Under the pieces are notes generated by a model. The model saw nothing but the letters and a program-made list of their open reading frames with translations. It made no database searches and was not told the DNA's origin. A stretch of 64,000 bases of DNA from Phaseolus vulgaris. Lineage: Eukaryota; Streptophyta; Magnoliopsida; Fabales; Fabaceae. Below are positions 11,594 to 24,640 of this stretch, one piece after another. Made by a program: the position numbers and the translations under genes. Position 1 is the first letter of the stretch, and each line of letters opens with the position of its first letter. The DNA is taken from contig NW_027174112.1 in assembly GCF_000499845.2 (NCBI RefSeq), forward strand, positions 62,001 to 126,000, written 5' to 3'.

Positions 11594-14500
11594 TTTGTGT
11601 CAAGTAAAGGCAAAGCAAAAAGTAGATATAAAACTTTGCGCAATTTACCTTGTTAATTTTTTCATCTTTCAAATAATATATAATGTTAGACCAATTGATA
11701 GATTGGGTAAAATGAGAACGAATTGCATGTACATGGTATAGAGTTATCTACCAGCATGGCAATGAATACATGCAAAGATAAATATGTTAATCAAATCTTA
11801 CCTTCTCAACTATTATTCACATTCCTTGACATCATATTAATTTAATATTTACTTATTATAGTTCTTTTTACAATAAGTTAATGTATCCCTTTATTTTACA
11901 ATGCCGTGTGAAAATAAATAAGATGTTTAGGATAATACCATTAATACATCAACGAGTAAAGCAAGTTTGGTGAAACATTTCTTTTTGTTTTTGTCTGAAA
12001 ACTTGAAAAAGTACTTAGTTTACACCAATTATAAGAAGCTAGAGAAAGGGAAGGTGGCCCGTGGACAATATGTTGCAAAATAGAACTTCTATCTTTCTCA
12101 AGTTCAAATTGAGAAAAACATAATAAGAGTACATGTGACTAGGAGCCACACCATTGTTAACTTGGAAAAGACAAATCTTAAAGCTTAAGTTCATATGAAA
12201 AAAAGAGTTACTTTCATTTTTCTTTCTCCCTTCATCAACATTGTCCACTCTTCATGAATCATGACACGAGGATATATAATATGTTGTTGTGTTGTTAGAA
12301 CATAATGCAAGTGGTCATAAACTATGCAAGTGCATGCTATTTTTGCACTAAAACATAAGACAAATCACAAAAGTATCCTATCACTTTAAATTTATGAAAA
12401 AGTATCCATCATGCTTCACTCCCATGCTTCACTACCATTGAATAATTATTTTAAAAAAACACAAGTCCTTTATATCATTATTGAAACTTATATTTTAGAA
12501 AACTTATTAATTAATTAATATATTTATTTTTTATAATTAATATTATTTCTTATTCTATAAATTTTTTTATATAAATAATTATAGTTATTTTTATTATATT
12601 GTAATTTTTTTATTATCACATAATATTATTAAATATTATTAAAATTCAGTTTATTTACATTTATTATCATTATTTTAAAAATTTATTCTAATTAATATTA
12701 TTATTTATTATTTATTTTATAACTTAATTTTAAATATTATTATTATTTTAATATTTATATTATTAATATTTTTTATTATTGCAAATATATTATATAAATA
12801 TATTTATATTATTATTATATTATATTATTATAATTAATTGTATCATAAAATTTATATATATGTTAACATAATGATTATATATATATATATTAACATAATC
12901 GATTATATTATAGAATTTATATACATTGATTACATAATTAATTATTTTTATTAATATATATATAATATTTTTATTTTATTATAAATATATTAAATATTTT
13001 GGTAGTGTGTACAGTTTGATATAAAATTAAAAAATATATTTTGTACTTGTGTGGACTAAGGGGACCCAGATAGCACCTGTTGTTGTTGATCGTACAATTG
13101 CTGACGTGTTGGTTTGTTTGCTTCTTCTCTCTCCTTTGATCTTCAGGCGATCGGAGGTACCTACAAAAAGTACTCCGATGCTCAAGTAAGTAATAGTTCT
13201 CATATATGTTTTTCTCAATTGAATCAAAACATACCTCACTTCTCTTCTGAGAGTGCTATTTGTAGCTGGTTTGTGGGCCTTGGCTCATGTGGGCTGGATA
13301 TCAGTTGTCAACTGTCGTGTGTAATGACTCCTTATTTCCAGGCACGAGTATGTTTTTAATCAGTTTTATTTGTTGAGTAGGAGATATTTTCCGTATTATT
13401 CGGAGTGTGCGCTGACTCATTCAACGCCACTCACACATGTTATTACTTACTACCATTATTATTTTTATTCATTATTTTACTTGAGCGGTCGGTCGCAAAA
13501 GGTGGAACCGGGTCGTCCAGTACGGTACATATTTTTAATTTCTTTTTGATAATTTTAATTATTTTTTATTATATATAATTGTTAATTAAATATAATGTAG
13601 GACACGCCAGATCTATATATTATATAATTATGAATTATATAAATTGATAATAAAGATTTATGTGCAAAAGTATGTTTTCAGTTGTTTTTTAGAGGAAAAA
13701 GATATTTTTCATGACTGATTCAAAAAGACTTGTTCCTTATTTTTATAATCATACTAAAAATTTATACAATAAATTTGAATTTTTAGAAAATTAATTTATT
13801 TTTCTATTGCGTTAGAATCATGTTAGAATTGTAAAAAATTCAACAAATATATCAAAAATTCAACAAATATTTTTTGAATTGAATACTTCACTAATATATG
13901 TGATGAGTATCGTGAACACAAACCTATGATTTAATTTAATAGGAGTGTGCAATTCTTAACCAAGTAAAGATATAAAGGTCTTTTATCAAAGCAATTACGT
14001 GGTTGTCTTAGCCTTTTTTTTTGTAAATAAGAAAATTGATGAAGAGTGTAACCTTACGTATACATTTACCAGCATTTCTCAGTAAATCATTATATCCAAA
14101 TCGAAGATATTCCTGTATTTCCGTCTTAGTAAATAGTAAATATGAGAGTAAGATAAATATATATTATGATGTTAAAAATTTGACGTCTTCCTATTATGCT
14201 TTTCAAAAATAGAGGACATGATTCATCAATTAATAAAAAAAACACAATAATTTTTACATTCAATTCATAACTGATCAAATTCAATTTCAATGGTCTTTTA
14301 ATTTTTATAATTGCAAAAATCCATCAATAGAATTTAATATTATTTTTTAATTATTAATAAAATGCTATAAATAAATTATAATTTTGATCCTACTATAAAT
14401 AATATCAGTGAAAAAAAATAGTCATAATAATGTATAATGAACGACCAATTTTACATTCATCACTAACCTATGTTTTTTTCAGTGAGTAACAAGGAGGAAC

Positions 14501-14880
14501 ATATCCAATTTTATTTTAATCCTAATAAAAGATAATTTTATGAAATTGATTACTATTTATTAGAAGGTAGAATTTTAAATAATCATGTAAATAAAATTTC
14601 GGACCTTTTGATACATTCATGGTTTCATATAAGATACATTAAAAAAAAGAATAAAATTTAGAAATTAATTTATTAATCTCTAAATGAGAATATTAATTAA
14701 TAATTTAATTAAATATTAATTTAAAATAATAAATAATTAAATTCTTAATAATTAATATTAGTTATAAATTTAAAATTTATTTTTTATTAATAATAAAAAT
14801 GATTTTAAATATTAATAATTTTTTAATTTATAAAATAATATATAACTTGATTAAATATTAACGGCGAATGGTAATATAGT
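11594..14880. other. Intergenic, AT-rich; one transposon-derived patch
   Basis: No gene recognised. Bases 12480-13020 are almost pure A/T with (AT)n runs. Bases about 13045-13520 are much richer in G and C and resemble transposon-derived non-coding DNA: CTTTGATCTTCAGGCGATCGG followed by GGTACC and a short AC-rich core, then GTCGTCCAGTACGGTACA. It may be an LTR remnant; no ends were found, so this is a weak guess. Bases 14215-14860 are a copy of the dispersed repeat at 1190-1830. Confidence 0.4.
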
Positions 14881-14928
14881 CAAACCCTGTAATGTTACAA
14901 TCACAACAATGTCATAAACGTACAAAAT

Positions 14929-15060
14929 GTCACAATCATGCAACGCGACCATCACAATCATGCATTGAGCTACCGCCCCGAAGAATGTCACAATCATGCA
15001 TTGAGCTACCGACCCGAAGAATGTCACAATCATGCAACGCGACCATCACAATCATGCAAC
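14929..15060. repeat. Tandem repeats upstream of basic peptide gene 1
   Basis: TCACAATCATGCA occurs five times here, in units of about 20 and 36 bases that also carry GAGCTACCG(C/A)CCCGAAGAAT or GCGACCA. The last unit runs directly into GAGCTATAAAT, the probable TATA box. Peptide gene 3 has only one such unit (TCACAATCATACAACGAGC at 49018-49034), so the promoter-proximal repeat was expanded at copy 1. Confidence 0.8.
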
Positions 15061-15063
15061 GAG

Positions 15064-15071
15064 CTATAAAT
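15064..15071 (+). promoter_or_regulatory. Probable TATA box of basic peptide gene 1
   Basis: CTATAAAT lies about 42-49 bases before the ATG. The same GAGCTATAAAT context precedes peptide gene 3. Confidence 0.55.
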
Positions 15072-15112
15072 CCACACGACAAGGTTATGTAGCAATCCAC
15101 TCGCTGGCAGAG

Positions 15113-15596
15113 ATGGCAGGTGGTGGTAATGGTCGGAGACGTGTTTCCGGCGATGAGAGGAAGAATGAGGTGACTTCTAACTTTTATTTCATTACTTGTA
15201 ATTAATACTGTCATGTAAACCTCTGCTGCTACTTCATGGAACCCTCTTTAAGGAGAGGGTGGGCATAGAGTGTGTAGGGGAAGAGGAAGAAGAGTGAGGA
15301 GTAAGGTGGTGGAGAACTAGATCATCCCTGGAGTTTTTCTATGTTTGACAATTCAAAGTTTCTTCTGTGTACAAATAAAAAAAAATACTATTTTTTAAAA
15401 ACATTTGCAATATGTTTGTTGGCTTAATTTGTAGAGTTGATATATATATTAAAATAAGTGATGAGTTGTTTTTGCAATGAAGATAGGAAAAAGTGAAAGG
15501 TGCAGACGCAACAAGTGGACAGTGAAGAAGATATTGGCATGGGTTTGGAGGTGGAAGAACAAGAAGAAGGATCAAGTAACTCAAGCTTCAACATAA
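15113..15596 (+). CDS. Small basic peptide gene, copy 1 (2 exons, 56 aa)
   Basis: Not a family I recognise. Exon 1 is 15113-15169 (MAGGGNGRRRVSGDERKNE) with donor GAG|GTGACT. Exon 2 is 15483-15596, after the acceptor GAAG, starting IGKSERCRRNKW and ending at TAA 15594-15596. The product is 56 residues and strongly positive, with a Trp-rich stretch (KWTVKKILAWVWRWK) and a Lys-rich tail. There is no signal peptide. The same two exons, intron position and reading frame occur in three other places in the window, which is the main evidence that the gene is real. It faces the 3' end of GLYR1 copy B, about 1.2 kb away. Function unknown; a short cationic, amphipathic, nucleic-acid- or membrane-binding peptide is possible. 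Confidence 0.6.
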
Positions 15597-15599
15597 CTT

Positions 15600-16779
15600 A
15601 TAATTATAAGGTGGAGTCAAATAATATGTTGTGATTTGTTACTGCTTTTAATTTGGATTATTATGTACACTGTAATCTCAGTATTTGGGTTATGAAATTG
15701 ATCAGATCTGGAAAATTACCTCATACAAGTCTTTTATGGATTGGAATAATTTTGGCATGATTGAAATATGTTTCAGTTTGAGGTAGTGTTACTTAAAATT
15801 AGTTAGTTGGGAATAATTTACGCGTTGAGGGCTGCTTCTTCCTGCACGCCATGACCCCACATTAAATGTGAAATACCTTTTTGTCTTTCATTAAAAAAAA
15901 GTAAATTAACCCTTAACATCATCCGGTATCCCTACTCTTTTCTTAATTGGTTTGTTATTCATTTCAGTCTTTTGTTTTTTCATTTTTCCGATTACATAAT
16001 CCAAATAATATATGTAATCCAAAAAATATTTTTAGATCTGAGAATGATCTCCACATTTATAAAATCCAGAAACAATTTTAAAAAAAATATATTTAAAAAT
16101 TATATAATTCAGAAATTAATCTTAAATTAAAAAATAACTTATAAATTATATAATTAAAAATATATCTTTTAAAAAATAATATTCTAATTACATATAATTT
16201 TTTTTTTATTTAAGTATAGCTTATGGATTATATAATCCATATATATTATGAATTACATCCTCTAAAAGTTAATTCATATAAAAAAAACTTATGGATTGTA
16301 TAATTGTTAATCACGAATCTGATAAAAGAGATTACCTAATCCAAAAGTTAGTCAAAGTATGCAAAAGGACTTACGGAATATTAACTAAGAAACTTTTTTT
16401 ATAAATGGACATTTTCTTAAAACTTAGTGGCCCACGTTGAGTAGTATAGAAAATTCTTCATACAAATAAACGTAGAGAAAGCTCAATCAAAACATACGTT
16501 TGATACCAGCAAGTAGTGACTCATACCCCAAAATTGAAGATGAATAGGAAAAAAAGTGTTCATAAGAACATTAATGTCAGTGAGCAGTTGCAATGAGTTG
16601 AACTAAACTTGTTTTCACACATTAAGGCTTATTCGTGCAATGGTGTCAAAATTTTAAAAGCTTCATTCATTTCAATTAGATTCTATAATAATGACTAATG
16701 CTCAAACAGATATTTGATAGATGGTTCACGTCACACTGTTGACCAGATAGTGGCTTCATCACTTCAGAAAGTTATCCAG
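15600..16779. other. Spacer between peptide gene 1 and GLYR1 copy B
   Basis: No gene recognised. Bases about 15970-16330 are rich in short inverted motifs of the form GGATTATATAATCC/ATTACATAATCC. Bases about 16440-16780 match 50210-50557 (3' flank of copy C) and, interrupted by the copia element, 32287-32368 plus 37769-37945. Confidence 0.55.
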
Positions 16780-19700
16780 TCAAGTTGAATGATCAGGAGC
16801 TCTGTAAGTCTAATGAACTGCTGAAAAATCAAGATCTCCCAACCCCAAGCCTCTGGCCTTCTTGAAAGCCTACAAAAACAGGGTTTTTTAGTACCTTATG
16901 AAACTTCCATGATAGTCATTAAATTAAACATTAAGCATAATATAGAAAATAAAAGGGTTCCATCATTTTTCTGTAAAGAAACAAATGAAGCCAATTCAGT
17001 AATTTGAGCACCACTCCTGATATTCAGTGAACTTGCAGTGATGTGAACTAAAGAAGTAGCTACAGATCCACAAAAAAAAAAAAAACTTGAAAAATAGTTT
17101 TACCTCATTTGCTGCAGCTGCTATTGGCATTGACACAGCATTTTCATCTCCAAGAGCAAGAGCTAACCTCATGTCCTTCTGCTGGTGCTTCAAAGGAAAA
17201 GCTGGGGAGTAACTATTTTGGAGCATTGTAGGTCCTTTCAATTTAAACATGCCGTTACTTATGACATCAATATCCTGCACTCAAAAATTACCCAATTATT
17301 GTTTAAAATGGCACTACAAAAGGTAGCAATAAGAATCTCAGTGGTTGAAATCAATTACCAGCACTTCAAGAAGAGTTGCAGGGTTCAAACCACTTCTTTC
17401 AGCTAGTGTGTGTCCCTCAGAGAAAGCATTCATCATACTGTAACGGAGAATAACCGATTCACAGATCAAGACAGAAAATATGGACATGCAATCCATTTGG
17501 CTTGCAGCCAAAGAAGGAATACTCATAATAGTACAATGTGGATGATTATTTTCTTTCTAGCTGATTGATAAAATACTGCAATCACCCTACCCACTCCCAA
17601 ATTAAAAATGATAGAGCCAGGAAAAGGGGGAAGAAAATATTACCTGCCCATTATCATGTTAACAACAAGTTTCATTTTTGCACCATTTTCAACCTCACCC
17701 AAAAAGAAAGACTCTTCCCCAGTATGTCAAATGATGGAAGTGCTTCATCATACAATGCCTGCACGTCAAAAGAATCAACAACATTTATGTATGGAAAGAT
17801 GCGCAATGCATATTTATGCTCTTCTATTTCCGTCAATATGAAGCAGTTCATAACAAAGAATCTGAATGAGACCACTTGCACACATACTTGAATATGAGGA
17901 AATGTGAATATTGTTTTCAGAAAATTCAGAGTATACTTTATACAGCTTTGAACAATGCTAGAATTATAGACATCACCACGACTACAAAAAGCTTGACCAA
18001 TCAATCCTAATCAAAGAATAAATCTAATTAAACCTGAACAAAAACAAATGACGCACAAACTGCATATTTTACACGTTACAGCTCCCAACACACACGATAT
18101 CAACAAAGCCTAGCGTCAAAACTACATACCCAACTTCAAAAGACATCTGACAACATAGTAAGTAATGCCTTTTCTCTTTCTCTTTTAGTTTTTGGCTTGG
18201 CTCAATGGGAAGTTTGATTTCTAGGTGATTCACATGTTCTACGAAGGGCTCATTCAATGAAGAAGGTATGAAACATTTAATATACAAAATTCTATCAGGA
18301 CTTTCCCAGCTAGCAAATATATGGCCTAACCTTCATAATAAATTTAGAAAAGGTTAAGTACGATGGTTGCTCCTCTACTGAACTTGTATCAATACTATAG
18401 AACATACACATTTTCTCCCAATAGATGACAATTTCCAATGGCCAGCAGAACACTTAAAATACCAGTGGGAGAGAGAAAATAACCAAAAGATAAAAAGCAT
18501 ACCAATGTCCTACTAGCATCAAATGGTGAGACAGCTTGTTTTATTTTTTACTCTCCATCTAAATTGCTGCAATAATTGCAAGAGGTTCCAATCCATGAAA
18601 ACAATATTCTTATTTTAATCGTACATATGTTACATAAGATTAGGAACATAGGGACTACCTTGTGATCTGGAACAGGAAGTCACCGTCACTGGTTCAAAAC
18701 CTAGAAACAGTCTCTTTGATAGGGTAAGACTGCAATGGTCACCATTTATATCTTACATAAATTGAGGGCATTGGCCGCATCTCTCTCTCAACCTATCTTA
18801 CTTCTCCATTTTTATCTCTGTTCATAATAACTTCATTTTAAGTTAAGCTACTAACCTTCATGAAAAAGGATGTTAAACCCATCTTAAAGTAAGCATGTAT
18901 AAATGATAATTCAAGTGTACCAAACACTTTCCTTTGCTTATGCCATTTTATATTGACTGCAAGGACCCTGTCATGATATTTTCAAGCTTTCTGGGAGAAA
19001 GTTCTGACTGCTGTCAGTAGTTAGTCTGGATAACAATAACCAATAGATGTGTCCATAATCTGTAGATATTACCTTCAAATTTTTGCCATCTGATGGCATT
19101 TTACAACACTAAAGATTGCTTAAATAGCTCAAACGTACATAAATTTTTTTGTTTGGGGAACTCAACAGAATACTCTAGGAGACCACTGATCATTAAAATA
19201 CATTAATTAAATTTAAAAGTTTTTTAGGGCATTAATGGGTTGCTGATACATCTTATACATGCTATACTCTGAAAACTTCCAGTCATGCAAACATGTCATA
19301 TGATGGAGAGAAGAGGCATTTGAATATCTCAACTCCTTCGCATAGTTAAAGGCACATCAATAATTTGTTGAATAACATTTAGAAATACCTTGTCCGCAGC
19401 CAGCAGCATGTATAACTAGTTGACCATCTTCTGCAGGCTTCTTGCTACCCGAAACAGGAGCTTCAAGGAAGTAACCACCTTTAGCTTTGATTGCCTGTGG
19501 AAATCAGGTCTGTAAATGCCAATTTGCCTATGGATTTCTTTCCATTCGAAAGGTTGAGTAGGTAAAATGTGAAGTAGTATGAACTAGCACAGATAGTAAA
19601 CTACAGTAACCTATAAGCCCTGCATATAGCACAAGGATAAAGAGAACAAGCATAAATCCCCAGTACTGTTGACTTCCCAGCTAATTGAACTTCCTTTATA

Positions 19701-21185
19701 CAGGAAATATTAATGGCCAAATACCAAATAATGACTACAATCACAAACTTATAATTAGATAAAAGAATTGGGATGCAAGATACTAAAAAATATGTGCCAA
19801 CAAAGTAAACTGCAAACTACATTACATTATTCTTATTTCAAGCCAGGGGAAATGAGAGAAGAGGGAGGATTAGAGCAATGTTTCTCATCTATACAATATT
19901 AATAAAATGGGGGGCTCGAGGATTAATTAGAATACAGAACAAAAATCATATGAATTTTCACACAAAATACCCCGAGCAATATGAAAAATGAAGTCATGCA
20001 ACATTACTAGTTGCAACCTCTCTTCAATTTACAAGTTTCTCTTTAGCAACAAGAGTCTATAGCAAAATTATGGAAAAGTAGACAGACTACATTTTACACA
20101 AATCACAAGCAAAATATATCTCAAACAGATAAAAGAAAACGTGATCAATTTCAAAATGAAGGGAAAATAAATCTTAACATCAGCTGGTATACCAACCTCA
20201 GATATCTTGGAGGATGTATCAGTATCAACGGTTGACATGTCAATGTAACATTTTCCATTAATAAGATCAAGATCACCATCTTGATCAAACACAATCTAGA
20301 AAGTCACCGCAGACAGAATTCAAATAAGAGCTAAAAAAGAAGTTACTAGTCAAAATAATATTCACAACAACTGACCGATAAAGCAGCCGATGGATCAGAT
20401 AACATTGCAATTGTGTACTTGCATTTCTTGACAACAGTTGCTGACGTTTCTCCAACTGAAGCACCATATTGCACAAGTTCTTCACACTACAATTAGAAGT
20501 TGCAGCAAACATGAATTAGAAGAACTATCCGAGTTAAGGGCACTAGGCTAGTGGCAGAGTGTTCAAATTAAAAGTTGCTAAGTCAACACATCCATAGTAA
20601 ATAAACACTGTAATTTGCTAACTAAAAAGTATATCTAAACTGAAACTCATGTTTGAGGGTAAAGTAAGTAATCCCAGTCATTAGCAAAAGAATTAAACAT
20701 TGATATGATATGACACAAACATTCATAACAAATAATGGATGCGCTGCAATATCAACAATTGATTTTCTCATCAACAGATGAGATTACTTACTTAACCCTT
20801 ATTTTAGAGAACCAAATCCATCTCATAAAGTGTTGAACAGAATTCACAATTTTCTCAAGCACTTATCTGACATCATCTATAAGAAAACAAATAAATTTGC
20901 TAAGCTGTATTCCAAAATGCCAGGAGCAATACCTCAGCACACAACTTTCTGTGTAACTTGAAGAATGGTAGTGACACCTGAGAAGAACCTATGATACGGA
21001 ACCCAAATTAAAATTACACAAGAAAATGCACAGAATTATACCAACCATAATGATCAACCAGTATTATGGAAATATATCATCATAAGGACACACACAAACA
21101 AACATGATAACAAAAAAACTGAAACTGGAAAAATAGTACAATGTGAATGGAGACCTTGGAGAGGGTTCTGTTCCAAACAGTGACA
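16780..21185 (-). pseudogene. GLYR1 copy B, degenerate
   Basis: All eight exons can be placed on the minus strand: exon 1 remnant 21185-21155, then 20486-20376, 20295-20197, 19494-19389, 17758-17644, 17437-17359, 17274-17104, and 16869 downwards. Exon 1 keeps only [10 protein letters not shown]; the ATG and nucleotide-binding loop are deleted together with several hundred bases upstream. Exon 4 has 4 extra bases near its 3' end (…VIHAAGCG). Exon 5 lacks 1 base (115 against 116), which shifts the frame before the catalytic lysine. Exon 8 has an in-frame TAG at 16812-16810 where copy C has GAG. Exons 2, 3, 6 and 7 are still open, with changes such as GKCYIDMST for GKGYIDMST. Splice sites are kept, so transcription is possible but no functional enzyme would result. 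Confidence 0.92.
18657..18735 (+). repeat. Au-type SINE-like remnant in intron 4 of copy B
   Basis: TTGTGATCTGGAACAGGAAG is followed by GGTTCAAAACC (like an RNA polymerase III B box) and GAAACAGTCTCTTTGATAGG, GTAAGACTGC. This order resembles the plant Au SINE body. The same remnant is at 52430-52510 in intron 4 of copy C, so the insertion is older than the gene duplication. Confidence 0.5.
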
Positions 21186-24100
21186 TGGATATCTGTTAAT
21201 ATTTGATTGTGTTATTTTTTATTTATTTACTGTGTATGTTTTTATTTGGTAAGGGTTTGTGGTTGAGCCAAATCCAACAGGTGAATTGTGATTGGTAGGA
21301 ATGAAAAGTATCAAAGGAAGGGTTCCACGTCACTTCCACAGTTTGCTTTTGTTCTTCCTCCAATTTGGGGAAACTTGTCTATTACTAAATAAGAATATTC
21401 AGTATTCACCCAAAATGGTAACTGTTTAATTTTAAAAAAAGAAAAATAGTTGGGTAATCTTGGATTGGATTTTTCAACCAAACTATACTAAAAAATATAG
21501 GTATCTTTTTAACAAGTTTATGTACAGTTCATACTTGATAAAATTACAGCTTAGTATATTTTTTTGTCAAAATTTATGAGATAAATTCTATTTATATTTA
21601 TTAATATATTATTAATTAGCTTAATTAATTTATTAGTTATAATTGTTTTAAAATATGTTAATTTATAAATAATAAAAAAATGAGAATAAAGAAATAATAA
21701 TGTATTGATCTCTTGGTATTACTTATTGAATGCCAACTTGATTTTTGTCCAATGTTTTTATACGGATGACAATTATATATTAAATTTGGGACATTACACG
21801 GATTAATTACTAGTATTCAAGAGGAAGATGGGTCATCGATTTCTCCAAATTTGTACAGTTTGGTATTATTCTTGTTTGAGACATCAAATAATCGTGACAT
21901 CATAAATATTCTTACAAATTGAAACGTGGAGGTTGCTTGTTTGTACCAATTGTTTGGACCATTATATTAAAAGATTTCATTCCTAAATATTGAGTTCTTT
22001 TATGCATATTTGAGTTGTTTAAGTTATTATTATTTTATATTATTATTATTATTATTTAAATCATAAATATTTGCAAAAGTCATGCATATAGGACAAGGAT
22101 AAAGAGAACAACATAAATCCCTAGTACGGTTGACTAATCACAAGTTTTCTCACTTCAAATCTATGGAAAAGTATTTCTTATTTTGTTTCAACATCTTCCC
22201 CTTTTTCTATATGTGAAATAACACTAACAACAAAGGAAAAATAACATTTTCACAAATAGAAGAGTAACTTATCTCTTCAAGTGAGTTTCTCCTAGGGTTA
22301 AATCTTGGCACTCAACATGAATCACTGCCTCATAGTATGATGTTACAAATCCCTTTGACAAATAATTGTGAACACGAAACAATGCACGCTTCATTATTTG
22401 GTTTACTTTGGTTACGTATGACTCCAAACAAATGTTTATTTCTTCAAATAATTCCAGTACATGCACAGGTTTGAATAATTAATAGAGAATGTGAGCTCAA
22501 ACTTTAATTTCTAATGAGAAATAATAAAAAACCTTCCAAACTTAAGATCACTTGTAAGGGGTGAGGAAATACAACAATCAATGGAGAATTAATGAGCTTC
22601 TTGTGAGTCTTTCAAGGGGACAAAATCATGACAATAAACATGTAAATTGAGTGACCAAGAAAAACATTGATTACCATTATGTGAATTTAAAAATATACGG
22701 GTTATGATTGCTACAATCATATCATTAGAATATCCATTGTCTCTAAGTCCTAAAAGTACACCTCAATTATCTATCCTAAAGCCTTCAGAATGCATCTAGA
22801 AAAAGCTAAAGAGTAAGAGTGTAAGTATTTCTATGCACCAATGAAAATAAAGATAAATGCTACTTGCCATCATGCACCTTGGAGTTCGTAGAAATTACTA
22901 TAGAAACTACTAGACATTACCTCAAAATTGATAGAAACTCTCCCAAAATTTGTATACACCCCCCATAGTTGCTAGACAATACCCCATAATTGCTAAATAA
23001 CACCCCAGAATTGATAAACACTTTCCACAATTAATAGACAATTGTTTCTTCTTGCACCTCCATAACTTCTCTTGACACCCCCATAGGTCAAGCGTAAAGA
23101 TCATTTTATCCTTAAAAATGCATTTTGGATTGTAGAATCCATAAGGTATTTCCAAATCCCGAAATACCTTCTAGATTCTACAATCCATTAGTATTTTTTT
23201 TTTCTATTTATGCATCTTGGATTGTAGAATATTGAAGGTATTTCTAAGTCCAAAAATACCTTATAGATTCTATAATCCAAATTGTTTTTTTTTTCTTAAA
23301 AAATACATTTCGTATTATAGAATCTAAAAGGTAGTTCTGCGTCCGAAAATACTTTCCGGATTCTATAATCCATAATGTATTTATTTAAAAAAAACACATT
23401 CTAGATTATAGAATCTATAAGGTATTTTCTAAATCGTCTATTCCAAAATAAAAAACATCAATAGAATAAAGGGTATTTTTTGTATTTTAAAAAGTATGGT
23501 AATGTCAAAAGAAGCTATGTAGGTGCGTGAAGAAATATCCTTGATAGACTCTTCCCAGAGTTGGTAGACGCTCCCCCACAATGGCTAGACAGTTCGTTGA
23601 AGTTTTTGCACGGTACCCCATAATTGCTAGACAATACTCAAGAATTGGTATACAATTTCCAAAATTGATAAACATTTCCAAAAGTTGCTAGACAATACTC
23701 CATTATTGATAGATGCTTCCTAGAATTGATATACAGTCTCCAAAACTACAAGGAAAGAACCCACCACGAACAGAACATCATTTAGCAACAAAAACAAATG
23801 AAAGAGAATGTTGGGGGGACCTAATATAGCATTATCATTTTGATTATTTTATAACGAGATTTTGCTTGGATAGAGAACAAACTAGTTCACTTGGCGTTAT
23901 GAGTTAGCTTAATTTGTAGTACCTCGTTTTAATCCAGGTTTGTTTTAGAAAAATAATAGCTTAATGTATGCACTTTCTGAAAGGGACTTCTAAGAAAATC
24001 ATAGTAACCACTTTCTTTTCATAAATATTATATTTCATTCCCAAATCAAACATGCACACCACAAAATCAAAAAAGGCATTTAATGATTTGCACAGTGTTT

Positions 24101-24640
24101 TTTTAAAAAAATTAAAATAACTTCTACTGCTTGGATTGTCTTAGTGTGTGTCTGGAACAACATCCAAAAGAGGGAGAAAAAGATATTGAACCACACATTG
24201 TAGATTCTGCATTAAAGTGATTTCTAACAATTCCAAACATATATTTAGAAGTTTTTTTTTAATAGGTTAATTAACTATGCACAGATTACAACTGAAAAGA
24301 AAAATAACTTTTTACTAAATTGAAGTAATTTTAAAATTGTAAAATGATGTCTTTCAATTAATAATTGTTAAAATTAACATTTTAAAAAAAAATTCTCTCT
24401 TTTAGAGCTAACTAGGTCATCATAAATTTTAGTCTATAACATGGATATTTTATTGGATGAATTTGTTGTTGCCATTAACTCGCAAGAGCCCTTTATCCTT
24501 CATTAGTCAAATTTGACGGAAAGGTTGTTGCGTGGTTTTAGTTTCATTCACATACTTTAGAAACATACATGAATGCTCATATTGTTAATGCAATGCAGGA
24601 AGGATGCAAATTACAGCAAAACTGTCATTGCCTGCACTAT
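21186..24640. other. Intergenic upstream of copy B; hairpin-rich repeat patch
   Basis: Bases 21186-21500 match the upstream regions of copies A and C. The rest shows no gene I recognise. An open stretch on the minus strand at 22466-22269 (65 codons, MHVLELFEEINICLE…) was not recognised and may be chance or a decayed exon. Bases 22890-23740 hold the repeat patch listed separately. Confidence 0.45.
22895..23740. repeat. Hairpin array flanked by degenerate short repeats
   Basis: Bases about 23115-23430 hold three to four units of roughly 80-100 bases. Each is an imperfect palindrome of GGATTGTAGAATCC-like and AAGGTATTTC-like halves with their complements. On both sides (22895-23050 and 23560-23740) run degenerate units of about 20-25 bases around AATTG(C/G)TAGACAATACCCC. 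I see no coding sequence and cannot assign a transposon family. Confidence 0.55.

Noticed and set aside
12480..13020. Very AT-rich tract as a possible replication origin or matrix attachment region
   Set aside because: AT-richness alone is common throughout this window, and no specific motif pattern supports either role.
14851..15214. Repetitive open stretches rich in MIVTFFG and HDCDILRG over the upstream region of peptide gene 1
   Set aside because: They are translations of the tandem TCACAATCATGCA promoter repeats on the opposite strand.
17672..18004. 110-codon minus-strand open stretch spanning intron 4 and exon 5 of copy B as a separate gene
   Set aside because: It is intron read-through into exon 5 followed by the frameshift; the corresponding stretch in copy D arises the same way.
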